DNA of 64,000 nt. Source: Halomicrococcus gelatinilyticus (GTDB taxonomy: Archaea; Halobacteriota; Halobacteria; Halobacteriales; Haladaptataceae). The stretch lies in contig CP100465.1 of the NCBI GenBank assembly GCA_024227995.1, positions 744,001 to 808,000 on the forward strand, in the 5' to 3' direction. Made by a program: the position numbers and the translations under genes. A model generated the notes under the pieces. That model did not search any database. It saw only the letters and a list, made by a program, of their open reading frames with translations, and was not told the origin of the DNA. This document shows positions 19,228-27,872 of this stretch, in pieces (position 1 is the first letter of the stretch; each line of letters opens with the position of its first letter).

Positions 19228-19683
19228 ATGACTACTGTGGCCGAACTGGCGTCGGAACTGCACGCTGGCGAGGCGACTGCCGTGCTCGTTCGCGGCCGGT
19301 CGCCGCCGCCGGTCGGGACCTGCGGGTCGGTCGTCGCCGTCGACGTCGGAGCCGCCGCGACGCACCCCGGCGACCGCTGGCACTTCTCGCTGTCCGTCGT
19401 CGCACGGCGTGCCGGCGGCGGGACGGACCGCGAGCGGTTCGACGCCGAAGCCGTCGACGACGCCGTCGCGCGTGCGGCGACGCTCGCGCACGAACGGCGG
19501 CCGGACGGCCTCTGGCTGAACTGCCACGCGAACCTGGCGACGTACCGCTCGTCCGCGACGGTCGGCGAGTGCGAGGCGCGACTCGCGGACGCGGCGCAGA
19601 CGGCGGACGCGACGCTCGTCACCTGGAGCGACGACCGCACGCCGGCCAACGACGCCGTCTACGACCGCGTCGTCGAGACGTAG
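19228..19683 (+). CDS. Uncharacterised haloarchaeal protein, 151 aa
   Basis: Not recognised. An acidic, soluble alpha/beta protein with no membrane segment: VAELASELHAGEATAVLVRG, then SVVAVDVGAAATHPGDRWHFSLSVV, a helical DDAVARAATLAHERRPDGLW and NCHANLATYRSSATVGECEARLADA. A TATA-like ctaaatag at about 19205 precedes the ATG by roughly 22 nt. It is divergent from the AbrB-like gene, and its 3' end overlaps the convergent zinc-ribbon gene by 25 bp. The haloarchaeal codon pattern supports coding. Confidence 0.6.
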   Translation: MTTVAELASELHAGEATAVLVRGRSPPPVGTCGSVVAVDVGAAATHPGDRWHFSLSVVARRAGGGTDRERFDAEAVDDAVARAATLAHERRPDGLWLNCHANLATYRSSATVGECEARLADAAQTADATLVTWSDDRTPANDAVYDRVVET

Positions 19684-20024
19684 GCCAGCAACGTCGCCGG
19701 GTCGACGCCGACGTCGGTGCTGTCGCACGCCGAACACTGCACCGCGAGCGACCACGACGTCTCACGCGGATGGTCGCCGGTGGCGGCCCGCTCCCACCGA
19801 GCGTCGCTGCCGGCCGCCTCCTCCGGTGAGTCGCTATCGGCGACCGACCGGGTTCCGTCCGGTTGGCGGGTCGCGTCGGGTGGACGGGCGGCGCCCGGTG
19901 GCAGTGCGTCCGTCAGTCGGTGTGACGACCGTTGACCGGCGGCTGGCGACGGGGTCGCGACGCGCGTGGCGAGTTCGACGAGCAGGACGAACGAGTCGGC
20001 GTGTCCGCAGTTGTTGCATCGCAT
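19659..20024 (-). CDS. Split zinc-ribbon protein with long low-complexity insert
   Basis: 121 aa. The N-terminus MRCNNCGHADSFVLLVELAT provides one CxxC (C3, C6) and the C-terminal part SLAVQCSACDSTDVGVDP the second (C97, C100). Between them lie about 70 residues rich in Pro, Arg, Ser and Asp, probably disordered. The two ends would assemble into one zinc ribbon with a large loop. Function unknown. Its last 25 bp overlap the convergent 151-aa gene. It lies just downstream of an antiporter pseudogene on the same strand. Confidence 0.65.
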   Translation of the reverse strand: MRCNNCGHADSFVLLVELATRVATPSPAAGQRSSHRLTDALPPGAARPPDATRQPDGTRSVADSDSPEEAAGSDARWERAATGDHPRETSWSLAVQCSACDSTDVGVDPATLLAYVSTTRS

Positions 20025-20084
20025 GGCTGGTCGGGCCGACGACTGCGTTCGAGGAGTCGGCCGTGTCGGAGTGGTCCCGTCCCG

Positions 20085-20588
20085 GTACTTGAACGTTCGG
20101 CTCGGTCGTCGTCCGCCGACGACGTCGCGTCCAGTCCGTCCGGGAACTCGCTCGCGCGCGTGCGCCAGAACTCCACGTTCCCCTCGCGGTCGGGGTCCTC
20201 GGTGACCGTGCTCTCGCCGCGAACAGCAGCGAGAGCAGGAGCGGGTAGTCGAAGGCGTAGCTCCCCGGCCACCCCAGCAGGAGGATGGCGACGACGAGCC
20301 CCGGGACGGCCAGCGCCAGCACCGGCCCGAGGTTCTCGCGGAACCGTTCGAGGTCCGTGGTCGCCGTCCCTTCGAACAACAGCGGCGGCAGCAACACGAG
20401 CAGGATGAGGTCGTGCGTCAGCGTGATCCGGATGGTGACGTCGCGGATGGAGACCGCGAGTCCGGCCAGCAGGAGCGCGATGGTGTAGGGGAATCGACCT
20501 TGGCGACGAAGATACCCACGCCAGCGGCGACGATGAAGACCTCGATGAGGTTGATGAGTCCCGTCGTGATGCCCGCCGGTGCAGCCAT
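20085..20588 (-). pseudogene. Decayed NhaP-type Na+/H+ antiporter
   Basis: From an ATG at 20588 the minus strand encodes MAAPAGITTGLINLIEVFIV and about a dozen further residues, ending IFVAKV. A frame change near 20496 then continues the same protein as RFPYTIALLLAGLAVSIRDV, LTHDLILLVLLPPLLFEGTA and YPLLLSLLFAA, ending near 20216. This is the first third of a CPA1/NhaP antiporter. The remaining roughly 300 residues are gone: the sequence jumps to a hydrophilic tail in another frame (VTEDPDREGNVEFWRTRASE, about 20206-20090), which may be the old C-terminus. One frameshift plus one large internal deletion make a working protein impossible. Confidence 0.75.
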
Positions 20589-20698
20589 ACCTGGAGTGCG
20601 GGCGGGAAACCACAAAAACGCGTCCGTGACGTGAACCGATGGCACTCGCCTCGACGGTCAGTAGAAACGACGCACAGTCGGGCAAAACGAGAAGGGAG

Positions 20699-22534
20699 TC
20701 AGTAGCTACGGACCTTCGGCTCGTACTCCTTCTCCTCGCCTTCCAGGATGACCGGCTTGTACCAGAGCTCGGGCGAGCCCTCGTTCCACGACAGGAGCGT
20801 GTGCTTGAGCCACTCGTCGTCCTTGCGCTCCTGGTGCTCCTGGCGCCAGTGAGCGCCACGGAACTCCTCGCGCGCGAGCGCGCCGAGCGTGATTGCCTCG
20901 CCGAGGTCGATGAGGTTCTGCATCTCGATGGTGTGGATGAGGTCCGTGTTGAACGTGCGCGAGGGGTCGTTGACGTAGACGTCCTGGTACTCCTCGCGGA
21001 CCTCACGGATGTCCTCGAGCGCCTGCTTCAGGCCCTCCTCGTTCCGGAAGACGTTGACGTTCTCGGTCATCGTCTTCTGGAGTTTCTCGCGGATCTCGGC
21101 CTGCTGGACGCCCTCGTCCTTCTCGAGCAGGTGCTCGACGCGGGTGCGCTCGGCCTCGACCGCCCGCTGGACGGTCTCGTCGGGGTCGGCGAGGGTCGCA
21201 CCGCTGCCGTCCGCGATGGCGTCCTCGTCCGTCTCGACGGCGCCGGGGGCGACGGGCGTCTCCACCTCGCCCGGTTCGATGTCCTCGGTCTTGCCGGTCG
21301 TGATCTCGGCCTCGCCGACGTCGCCGCCGGCGGCGTGGCGGCCGGCCCGCGCGCCGAAGACGATGAGTTCGGGCAGCGCGTTGCCGCCGAGGCGGTTCGA
21401 ACCGTGGACGGAGACGCAGGCGCACTCGCCGGCGGCGTAGAGGCCGCCGATGCACGTCTCGCCGTTCTCGTCCGTCTCGATGCCGCCCATCGCGTAGTGC
21501 TGGCCGGGCTTGACCGGCATCGGCTCCTCCAGGGGGTTGACGCCCTCGAAGTCCTCCGCGAGGTGGATGATGTTCTCCAGGCGGTCGACGATGCGCTCCT
21601 CGCCGAGGTGGCGCATGTCGAGGTGGACGTACTCGTCCTCGACGCCGCGGCCCTCGTTGACCTCGGTGAGTTCGGCGCGCGCGACCACGTCACGGGAGGC
21701 GAGTTCGCCCTCGTTGTTGGCGTACCCGTGTTCGAACATGAACCGCTCGCCCTCGCTGTTGTAGAGGATGCCGCCCTCCCCGCGGACGCCCTCGGAGATG
21801 AGGACGCCGGTCGAGGGGAGCGACGTCGGGTGGAACTGGATGAACTCCATGTCCTCCAGCGGGACGCCGGCCCGGTAGGCCATCGCGGCCCCGTCGCCGG
21901 TGTTGGCGACGGCGTTCGTCGTGTGGTCGTACACCTGGCCGAGACCGCCGGTCGCGAGGATGACGCCGTCGCGGGCGGCGAAACCCTCCACGTTGCCGGA
22001 CTTGATGTCGTAGGCGACGACGCCGTGACAGTCGCGCTCCTCGGGGTCGTCCTCGTCGGTCACGGCGAGCCGGGAGACGTACCACTCGTCGTACACCTGG
22101 ATGCCGCGCTTGACCAGCTGCTCGTACATCGTGTGCAGCAGGTGGTGGCCCGTCTCCGCGCCGGCGTACGTCGTCCGCGGGAAGGACAGGCCGCCGAACG
22201 GTCGCTGCGACACCCGGCCGTCCTCCTCGCGGGAGAACGGCATCCCCCAGTGTTCGAGCTGGATGGTCTCCTCGGGACTGTCCTGGGCCAGCGTCTCGAC
22301 GGCTGGCGCGTCCCCGAGGTAGTCCGACCCTTTCATCGTGTCGTAGGCGTGTTTCTCCCAGGAGTCGCCCTCCTGGAGCGCCGCGTTGATACCGCCTTCT
22401 GCCGCGCCGGTGTGGCTGCGCACGGGGTGGAGCTTCGTCACGATGGCCACGTCGGCCCCTTCCTCGTTGGCCGCGATGGCCGCGCGAAGTCCCGCACCGC
22501 CTGCACCGACGACGATAACGTCGTGTTCGTGCAT
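20699..22534 (-). CDS. sdhA: Succinate dehydrogenase flavoprotein subunit
   Basis: 611 aa, the FAD subunit of complex II, oxidising succinate to fumarate. The FAD dinucleotide site is VVGAGGAGLRAA (8-19); the covalent FAD histidine is H41 in RSHTGAAEGGINA. Active-site segments include QFHPTSL, RGEGGILYNSEGERF, HGSNRLGGNALPE and HWRQEHQERKDDEW. A strongly acidic insert (about residues 410-450) is a haloarchaeal trait. It is last in the operon sdhC-sdhD-sdhB-sdhA, 14 bp after sdhB. It faces the cytosol, bound to the membrane through SdhC and SdhD. Confidence 0.97.
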   Translation of the reverse strand: MHEHDVIVVGAGGAGLRAAIAANEEGADVAIVTKLHPVRSHTGAAEGGINAALQEGDSWEKHAYDTMKGSDYLGDAPAVETLAQDSPEETIQLEHWGMPFSREEDGRVSQRPFGGLSFPRTTYAGAETGHHLLHTMYEQLVKRGIQVYDEWYVSRLAVTDEDDPEERDCHGVVAYDIKSGNVEGFAARDGVILATGGLGQVYDHTTNAVANTGDGAAMAYRAGVPLEDMEFIQFHPTSLPSTGVLISEGVRGEGGILYNSEGERFMFEHGYANNEGELASRDVVARAELTEVNEGRGVEDEYVHLDMRHLGEERIVDRLENIIHLAEDFEGVNPLEEPMPVKPGQHYAMGGIETDENGETCIGGLYAAGECACVSVHGSNRLGGNALPELIVFGARAGRHAAGGDVGEAEITTGKTEDIEPGEVETPVAPGAVETDEDAIADGSGATLADPDETVQRAVEAERTRVEHLLEKDEGVQQAEIREKLQKTMTENVNVFRNEEGLKQALEDIREVREEYQDVYVNDPSRTFNTDLIHTIEMQNLIDLGEAITLGALAREEFRGAHWRQEHQERKDDEWLKHTLLSWNEGSPELWYKPVILEGEEKEYEPKVRSY

Positions 22535-22548
22535 GGTTGTAGTTCGGG

Positions 22549-23400
22549 TTACCAGAACTTCAGGTTGTTCTTCACCGCTTCACGCTTGAGCTCCTGGATG
22601 TGCTCGGTCAGCGGGATGTCCTTCGGACAGACGTTCGTGCAGGAGAACTGCGTCTGGCAGCGCCACACGCCGTGGGTCTGGTCGAGGTGTTCGAGGCGCT
22701 GCTCGCGCATCTGTTCGCCCTCGCGGTCGTCCATGGAGAACCGGAACGCCTTGTTGAGCGCCGCCGGGCCGAGGTACTCGTTGTCCCCGGCCGCGATGTT
22801 GCACGAGGACATGCAGGCACCACACCAGATGCAGCGCGTGGACATCTTGATCTTCTCGCGGTTCGCGCGGCTCTGACGCTGTTCCTCCATGTCGTCGCTC
22901 GGCGTCTCGTCCGTCTGGAAGTACGGCTCGACCGCCTCCATCTGGTCGTAGAAGTGCTCCATGTCGACGACGAGGTCCTTCACGACCTCGGCGTGAGGGA
23001 GCGGTTCGACGCGGACCGGCTGTTCGAGGTCCGATATCTGGGTCTTGCAGCCGAGTCGCTGGCTGCCGTTGATGAACAGCGCGTCGCTGCCACAGATGGC
23101 CTGCCGGCAGGAGTGGCGGAAGGTGAGGGTCGTGTCGAACCGGTCCCGCGCCTGCATCAGCGCGTCCAGCACCGTCATGCCCTTCTCGAACGGGACGTGG
23201 AAGTCGTCGAACCGCGGTTCGTTTTTCCCCTCGATCTCGGGGTCGTAGCGGAACACCTTCAGGTGGACCGTCTCCTCGGCGGTCGTGACCGCGTCCTGCG
23301 CCCCGGACTGCTCGCGCGCCTTCTCGGCCCGCCGCCTGTCGCCGGGGGACTCGCTGCCCTGTGCTTCGGTCTCCGCTTCTTCGGTCGTTTGCGTGCTCAT
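22549..23400 (-). CDS. sdhB: Succinate dehydrogenase iron-sulfur subunit
   Basis: 283 aa. The 2Fe-2S ligands are C98, C103, D106 and C118 in HSCRQAICGSDALFINGSQ...LGC; Asp replaces the third cysteine, as in E. coli SdhB. The 4Fe-4S motif is CIWCGACMSSC (C190-C200), and further ligands lie in CQTQFSCTNVCP. The first 40 residues are an acidic, charged extension not needed for the cluster fold. It passes electrons from SdhA to quinone at SdhC/D. It starts on the base next to the sdhD stop codon. Confidence 0.96.
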   Translation of the reverse strand: MSTQTTEEAETEAQGSESPGDRRRAEKAREQSGAQDAVTTAEETVHLKVFRYDPEIEGKNEPRFDDFHVPFEKGMTVLDALMQARDRFDTTLTFRHSCRQAICGSDALFINGSQRLGCKTQISDLEQPVRVEPLPHAEVVKDLVVDMEHFYDQMEAVEPYFQTDETPSDDMEEQRQSRANREKIKMSTRCIWCGACMSSCNIAAGDNEYLGPAALNKAFRFSMDDREGEQMREQRLEHLDQTHGVWRCQTQFSCTNVCPKDIPLTEHIQELKREAVKNNLKFW

Positions 23401-23766
23401 TTATATCAGTCCGTTCATGACGAGGGCGACGTTGATACCCTGGACCGCCAGCAGCGTGCCGGCCACGATCAGCACCCACTTCACCGCCGTCTTGCGGGTG
23501 CCGGTCAGGCCCTGGTTCAGCAGTGCGGCGTAGACGCCGTTGACGCCGTGGAACGTCGCCGTGACGAGGAACAGCACCATCGTGGCGAAGTAGCTCCACT
23601 GGCTCATCCGGCCGGACGTGCCGGCGAGTGTGATATCGGCGGGGTGGTGGACGAAGTGGAGCAGGAAGAAGTGGAACGCCAGCACGAAGACGAGGAACGC
23701 CGCCGTGACGCGCTGGAGCAGCCACGAGAGGCTCCCGCTCCGGAAGGAGGAGTACCGCTCCGCCAT
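23401..23766 (-). CDS. sdhD: Succinate dehydrogenase membrane anchor subunit D
   Basis: 121 aa with three membrane helices: about 15-40 (LLQRVTAAFLVFVLAFHFFL), 57-80 (YFATMVLFLVTATFHGVNGV) and 93-117 (AVKWVLIVAGTLLAVQGINV). Histidines in the helices (LAFHFFLLH, ATFHGVNG) can bind haem b or line the quinone site. It anchors the SdhAB dimer with SdhC. It follows sdhC after one base and touches sdhB with no gap. Confidence 0.9.
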   Translation of the reverse strand: MAERYSSFRSGSLSWLLQRVTAAFLVFVLAFHFFLLHFVHHPADITLAGTSGRMSQWSYFATMVLFLVTATFHGVNGVYAALLNQGLTGTRKTAVKWVLIVAGTLLAVQGINVALVMNGLI

Positions 23767-23767
23767 G

Positions 23768-24160
23768 TCAGAGCACCCCCTCCATGAACCGCGGGACGCT
23801 CGCCAGGACGATGACCGCGGTCACGACGAGCGACGCGTAGAAGCTCTTGTCCTGCGATTCCAGTCCGACGCCGAGGTCGACGAACAGCAGCCGGACGCCG
23901 TTGAGAATGTGGAAGACGGCGACGGCCAGCAGGCCGACCTCACCGATGCGAACGATGAGGAGACTCTCCAGCCCTCCGAGGGTGGAGTTGTAGGCCTCGG
24001 CTCCGGTGGTAGCGGTGCTCAGAACGGCGATATGCGTGAACAGGTAGCCGATGAGCACCCAGCCGGTGAACTTGTGGAAGATCCAGGCCCACATCCCGGC
24101 GGTGAACTCGCGCCACCGACCGAAGTCCTCGACCAGGCCCCGGTCATACGTTTGACTCAT
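23768..24160 (-). CDS. sdhC: Succinate dehydrogenase cytochrome b556 subunit C
   Basis: 130 aa, three membrane helices (about 22-45, 66-92, 105-126). [20 protein letters not shown] holds the family's HxxTG-type region and a haem-candidate histidine; [14 protein letters not shown] has the second histidine. First gene of the sdh operon; a TATA-like tctatttg on the minus strand lies about 27 nt upstream of the ATG. Confidence 0.92.
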   Translation of the reverse strand: MSQTYDRGLVEDFGRWREFTAGMWAWIFHKFTGWVLIGYLFTHIAVLSTATTGAEAYNSTLGGLESLLIVRIGEVGLLAVAVFHILNGVRLLFVDLGVGLESQDKSFYASLVVTAVIVLASVPRFMEGVL

Positions 24161-24199
24161 GCCAATCCGTGACTGGGGACCGGGGGCAAATAGAAGTTT

Positions 24200-25279
24200 C
24201 TACCTGCCGCCGTTCTCGCTCTCTCGACCGGCGAGATACCCTGGCGGCTGGACCTCGTCCTCGTGGTCGGACCGCGCCCGATCGCGCTTGAGCGCCCGCC
24301 GCGTGTCGGCGTTCAGCTCGACGATGTGACAGATGGGGTTGCCCGGGTAGACGACCGGGTTCTCCAGGATGCCCACGAGCAGTCCCGTGAACGGTGCCTC
24401 GACCGCCTCGCTCTCGGTCTTGAACGGGTTCGTGATGGTGCAGATGGGCGTGCCCTCGTACACCAGCGAGCCGCGGTCGTAGTGCATCTCGACGAGGCCG
24501 CCGACGTCCGCGCGCAGCCACGTCTTCTTCTCGTCGTCGATGACGGTCCGCCAGCCCGGCCACTTCACGGGGGCGTCGGGGTGGAGGTCGTACTCCGCGA
24601 AGGCACTCATCACGCCCTCGAGCGCGCGGTCGATGAACGTGCGCTGGAACCGGTGGGCTTCGCCCATTTCGATGGTGATGGTCGGCGTCCCGGCCTTCGA
24701 CGCCTCGCGGCGGAGGGTGCCCGAGGGCCCCGAGGAGGAGATGATGACGTGCGACCCGAACGCGCGGGCGAGTCGCGACACCTCGGGGTCGTCCATGTCC
24801 GCGCGGACGTGGAGCATGTTCGTCCGCCCCCGCGTCGAGGTGTGGAAGTCGATGCCGATGTCGCAGGGCTCGATGAAGTTGCGGTAGATCTGGTCTGCCA
24901 TCCGCTTGGCGCTCGTCGACCCCTTGCGGCCGGGGAACGAGCGGTTCAGGTCGCGGTCGTAGATGGGGAGGTAGCGCTGCTGGGCGAGAAAGCCCGGCAC
25001 GTTCAGGACCGGCATGCAGACGATGGTCCCGTGGAGGCCGTCGTGGTTCCACTCGTGGGCCACCTCGCGCACGACCTCGATGCCGTTGAGTTCGTCGCCG
25101 TGTGCGGCCGCCGACAGGAAGACGGTCGGTCCCGGGTGCTCGCCGTTGACGATGGTGACCGGGATGCGAACCGGGTCGCCGAGATACGTCTCGCTGATGC
25201 CGTACCGGACGTTCTGCGTCTCGCCCGGTTCGACGATGCCGCCGTTGTACGTGAACGCCTCTGCCTCGGACGCGGCCAT
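24200..25279 (-). CDS. Succinylglutamate desuccinylase/aspartoacylase-family zinc hydrolase (M14)
   Basis: 359 aa. Zinc ligands of the M14 AstE/AspA type are H60 and E63 in AAAHGDELNGIE and H146 in GIDFHTSTRGRTN; a catalytic glutamate candidate lies in ITIEMGEAHRF (204-207). After the hydrolase domain comes a barrel-like C-terminal domain (DVGGLVEMHYDRGSLVYEGT) resembling biotinyl/lipoyl folds, common in this subfamily. It probably removes an acyl or glutamyl group from an amino acid or peptide. The gene is divergent from the RimK-RimB fusion (202 bp apart), an association suggesting a joint role in amino-acid ligation and removal. The ATG at 25279 gives MAASEAEAFTYNGGIVEPGE. Confidence 0.82.
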   Translation of the reverse strand: MAASEAEAFTYNGGIVEPGETQNVRYGISETYLGDPVRIPVTIVNGEHPGPTVFLSAAAHGDELNGIEVVREVAHEWNHDGLHGTIVCMPVLNVPGFLAQQRYLPIYDRDLNRSFPGRKGSTSAKRMADQIYRNFIEPCDIGIDFHTSTRGRTNMLHVRADMDDPEVSRLARAFGSHVIISSSGPSGTLRREASKAGTPTITIEMGEAHRFQRTFIDRALEGVMSAFAEYDLHPDAPVKWPGWRTVIDDEKKTWLRADVGGLVEMHYDRGSLVYEGTPICTITNPFKTESEAVEAPFTGLLVGILENPVVYPGNPICHIVELNADTRRALKRDRARSDHEDEVQPPGYLAGRESENGGR

Positions 25280-25480
25280 GGCGACCCCTCGGGCGGCAGC
25301 GTACAAAAAGGTGCTCAGTGCCGTCTTCGGGATCACCCCCGAGCACGGCGGGTCGGCGGTCTGCCGTCGCCGGAACCGCAACGATGTATCTTCTGCCCCC
25401 GAAAGATTGCTATCTTCTGAAGTTTTCAGTTCAAGAGTCCGCGAACATTTTAGTCGAGCGGGGCCGAAACGGAGACATAC

Positions 25481-26830
25481 ATGGTTGTCAACGACACCAC
25501 GGTCCAGGTAGGGGTCCTCAGTCTCCACAACAGCAAGGAGACCAAGGCGATACTGAACGCGGTCGAGGACCTCGGACACGAACCGCGGTGGCTGCGGAAC
25601 GAGAACACGGCGGTCCACATCGAGGACGACGAGATAGCGCTCGAACCGAACGTCGACGTCGTCGCGAACCGGCTCCTGCTGTCGAACACCGAACAGCCGT
25701 CGGAGGCGCTCGGACTGGCGAACGTCTACGACTCGCTACGCCCGGTGTTGAACCGACCGTGCACCGTGATGACGGCGATCCACAAGTTCTCCACCGCCAC
25801 GGCGCTCTCGAACGCCGGTATCCCGGTGCCGGACGCGCTGCTGGCGCTGGACGCAGGACGGCTCAACGACGGGCGCGCCGAGTTCGGCGACGAGGCGGTG
25901 TACAAGACCGCCATCGGCACCCACGGCGGCGGGACGTGGAAGGTCGGTCGAGACGAGCTGGTCAACCCCCGCGTGGGCGACCGACAGGCGTTCCTCCAGG
26001 ACCTCATCGAGCGCGACGACCAGCGCCACCGCGACCTGCGCGTCTACGTCGTCGGCGACCGCATCGTCGGCGCGATGAACCGCTACGCGCCCGAGAACGA
26101 CTGGCGGACCAACGTCGCGCTCGGCGGCGACGTCGAGGACGTGACCGACACGATGCCCGACGAGGTGGCGGAGACGGCACGGCGCGCCGCCGACGTCGTC
26201 GGACTCGACTACGCGGGCGTCGACCTCATCGAGGGCCACGACGGCTGGTACGTCCTCGAGGTGAACCCGACCGCCGGGTTCAAGGGGCTCTACCAGGCGA
26301 CCGGACGGAGTGCGGCACCCTACATCGCCCAGCTGGCCATCGAAGAAGGTGGCGGCACCGTCGACCGCGAGCGCGTCCAGGAACTCGCGGCGACGCTCGA
26401 CGACTCGGTGCCGGCCTGCAAACCCACCCGGAAGAGCCCCGAACCGACCGATTCCATCGTCATCGGCTACACCGAGGAGGTGCTCGTCTCCGGCACGAGC
26501 GGGTCGGAGACCGTCGTCGCCAAGGCCGACACCGGCGCGACGCGGTCGAGCATCGACACGAAACTCGCGGCCGACATCGGCGCGGGCCCGATAAAGAGCA
26601 TGACCAAGGTGCGGTCCGGCAGCCGGAAGAGCAGCAAGTCGCGGCCGGTCGTCGACGTCGTCATCGGCGTCGGCGGCAACCGCCACACCGTCACCGCGAG
26701 CATCGAGGACCGCGGCCACATGGACTACTCCGTCCTGCTGGGCCGCGACATCCTTGAGAACTACCAGGTCGACGTCCGCCGCAGGGTCGACCAGGACGAG
26801 GAGGACGAACTCGAGGAGGAAGAGGAGTAG
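25481..26830 (+). CDS. rimK: RimK-type ATP-grasp ligase fused to RimB-like aspartic-protease-fold domain
   Basis: 449 aa. Residues 1-290 form a RimK-type ATP-grasp ligase: pre-ATP region, TAIHKFSTATALSNAGIPVP (98-117), the ATP-lysine segment VYKTAIGTHGGGTWKV (140-155), and the magnesium site DLIEGHDGWYVLEVNPTAGF (248-267). Residues about 323-432 are a RimB/'ATP-dependent zinc protease' domain of pepsin/retropepsin-like fold, with AKADTGATRSSIDTK (348-361) and YSVLLGRDIL (416-425). RimK adds glutamates to ribosomal protein S6 in bacteria; RimB removes or trims them. Here both are on one chain. The C-terminus is acidic, ending in five glutamates. A TATA-like acattttag (about 25444) precedes the ATG by 37 nt. 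The archaeal substrate is unknown. Confidence 0.85.
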   Translation: MVVNDTTVQVGVLSLHNSKETKAILNAVEDLGHEPRWLRNENTAVHIEDDEIALEPNVDVVANRLLLSNTEQPSEALGLANVYDSLRPVLNRPCTVMTAIHKFSTATALSNAGIPVPDALLALDAGRLNDGRAEFGDEAVYKTAIGTHGGGTWKVGRDELVNPRVGDRQAFLQDLIERDDQRHRDLRVYVVGDRIVGAMNRYAPENDWRTNVALGGDVEDVTDTMPDEVAETARRAADVVGLDYAGVDLIEGHDGWYVLEVNPTAGFKGLYQATGRSAAPYIAQLAIEEGGGTVDRERVQELAATLDDSVPACKPTRKSPEPTDSIVIGYTEEVLVSGTSGSETVVAKADTGATRSSIDTKLAADIGAGPIKSMTKVRSGSRKSSKSRPVVDVVIGVGGNRHTVTASIEDRGHMDYSVLLGRDILENYQVDVRRRVDQDEEDELEEEEE

Positions 26831-26865
26831 CGGCCCTTTTCCGCTTCGACTACCAAGCCGCGGTC

Positions 26866-27426
26866 ATGGAGCCGCTGCGCTCGGACCCGGTGATGGCCGA
26901 ACTGCTCGACGAACACGGACCGCTCGAACTGGTGCCCGCGGACGACCCGTTCGAGCGGTTCGTCGTCTCCATCCTCCGCCAGCAGGTGTCGATGGCGTCG
27001 GCGGAGGCGATCCGCGAGCGCGTCTTCGACCGGTTCGAGGTCGCGCCGCGTCCCATCCTCGACGCCGACGAGGCCGCGCTCAAGGAGGCCGGCCTCTCCA
27101 GACAGAAGGTCGAGTACGTCCGCAACGTCGCCGAGGCGTTCCTCGAACGCGAGTACGACCACGCCTACTTTGCGGGGATGGACGACGACGCCGTGGTCGA
27201 CGAACTCACCACCATCCGCGGCGTCGGCGACTGGACGGCGAAGATGTTCCTGCTCTTCTGTCTCGGCCGCGAGGACGTGTTCCCCGTCGAGGACCTCGGC
27301 ATCAGGTCGGCGATGCGGACGCTGTACGACGAGGAACTGTCTCGCGATGCGATGGTCGACCACGCCGCGCGGTGGCGACCGTACCGTAGCTACGCGAGCC
27401 TCTATCTCTGGCGAGCGACGGAGTGA
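26866..27426 (+). CDS. alkA: DNA-3-methyladenine glycosylase II, HhH-GPD family
   Basis: 186 aa, short but complete for an archaeal AlkA-type glycosylase that cuts alkylated purines out of DNA. The helix-hairpin-helix is TTIRGVGDWTAKMFLLFCL (about 115-133), and the catalytic aspartate follows at the right distance in FPVEDLGIRSAM (D143). The N-terminal part DPFERFVVSILRQQVSMASA is the usual substrate-pocket helix. There is no Fe-S cluster motif, in contrast to endonuclease III. It lies 35 bp after the RimK fusion gene, possibly in one transcript. Confidence 0.85.
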   Translation: MEPLRSDPVMAELLDEHGPLELVPADDPFERFVVSILRQQVSMASAEAIRERVFDRFEVAPRPILDADEAALKEAGLSRQKVEYVRNVAEAFLEREYDHAYFAGMDDDAVVDELTTIRGVGDWTAKMFLLFCLGREDVFPVEDLGIRSAMRTLYDEELSRDAMVDHAARWRPYRSYASLYLWRATE

Positions 27427-27506
27427 ACGGTCGAAAATCGAGCAGAACGATCAGCAATCGGACGGCGACGAACTGTACCGTCTCCGACGGCACGTCGTGG
27501 ACGCGC

Positions 27507-27872
27507 TCAGAGCGGACGCTCCTGTTCGGCGGCGAGGTCGAGGTACGCCTCGATCTGCGAACTCATGTGGGCGACCTCCACGGACCCCTCGACCCTGACG
27601 ACGCCGTTCTCGGTCAGCTTCGGCAGGTGCTTGTGGTGGAGTTCCGTGAGGATACGCCGCCTGTGCTCCGGCGTCGTCGTCCCCTCCCATCGGCTCAACT
27701 GTTCGGCGAGTTCCTCGACGTCGGCCGCCCCTTCCTCCCGGAGATAGTAGAGCACGTAGCGGCGGCGGCGGTCGGCCAGCAGGTCGAACGCGTCGTCGAG
27801 ATCCGCGGTCCTCCCCCTGTCGTCGTAGCCGTCGGTGTGCGTCGCCACGATCTCTGGCGTATCCGAACTCAT
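27507..27872 (-). CDS. Winged-HTH protein (haloarchaeal DUF7344-type)
   Basis: 121 aa. DDAFDLLADRRRRYVLYYLR followed by VEELAEQLSRWEG and RRRILTELHHKHLPKLTENGV is the typical haloarchaeal winged helix-turn-helix: a helix with RRRYVLYYL, a recognition region, then an LxHxHLPKL wing. Such proteins are one-domain regulators or parts of signalling systems. The C-terminus is acidic (AYLDLAAEQERPL). It converges with alkA and stands upstream of an acyl-CoA dehydrogenase gene on the same strand. The target is unknown. Confidence 0.8.
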   Translation of the reverse strand: MSSDTPEIVATHTDGYDDRGRTADLDDAFDLLADRRRRYVLYYLREEGAADVEELAEQLSRWEGTTTPEHRRRILTELHHKHLPKLTENGVVRVEGSVEVAHMSSQIEAYLDLAAEQERPL

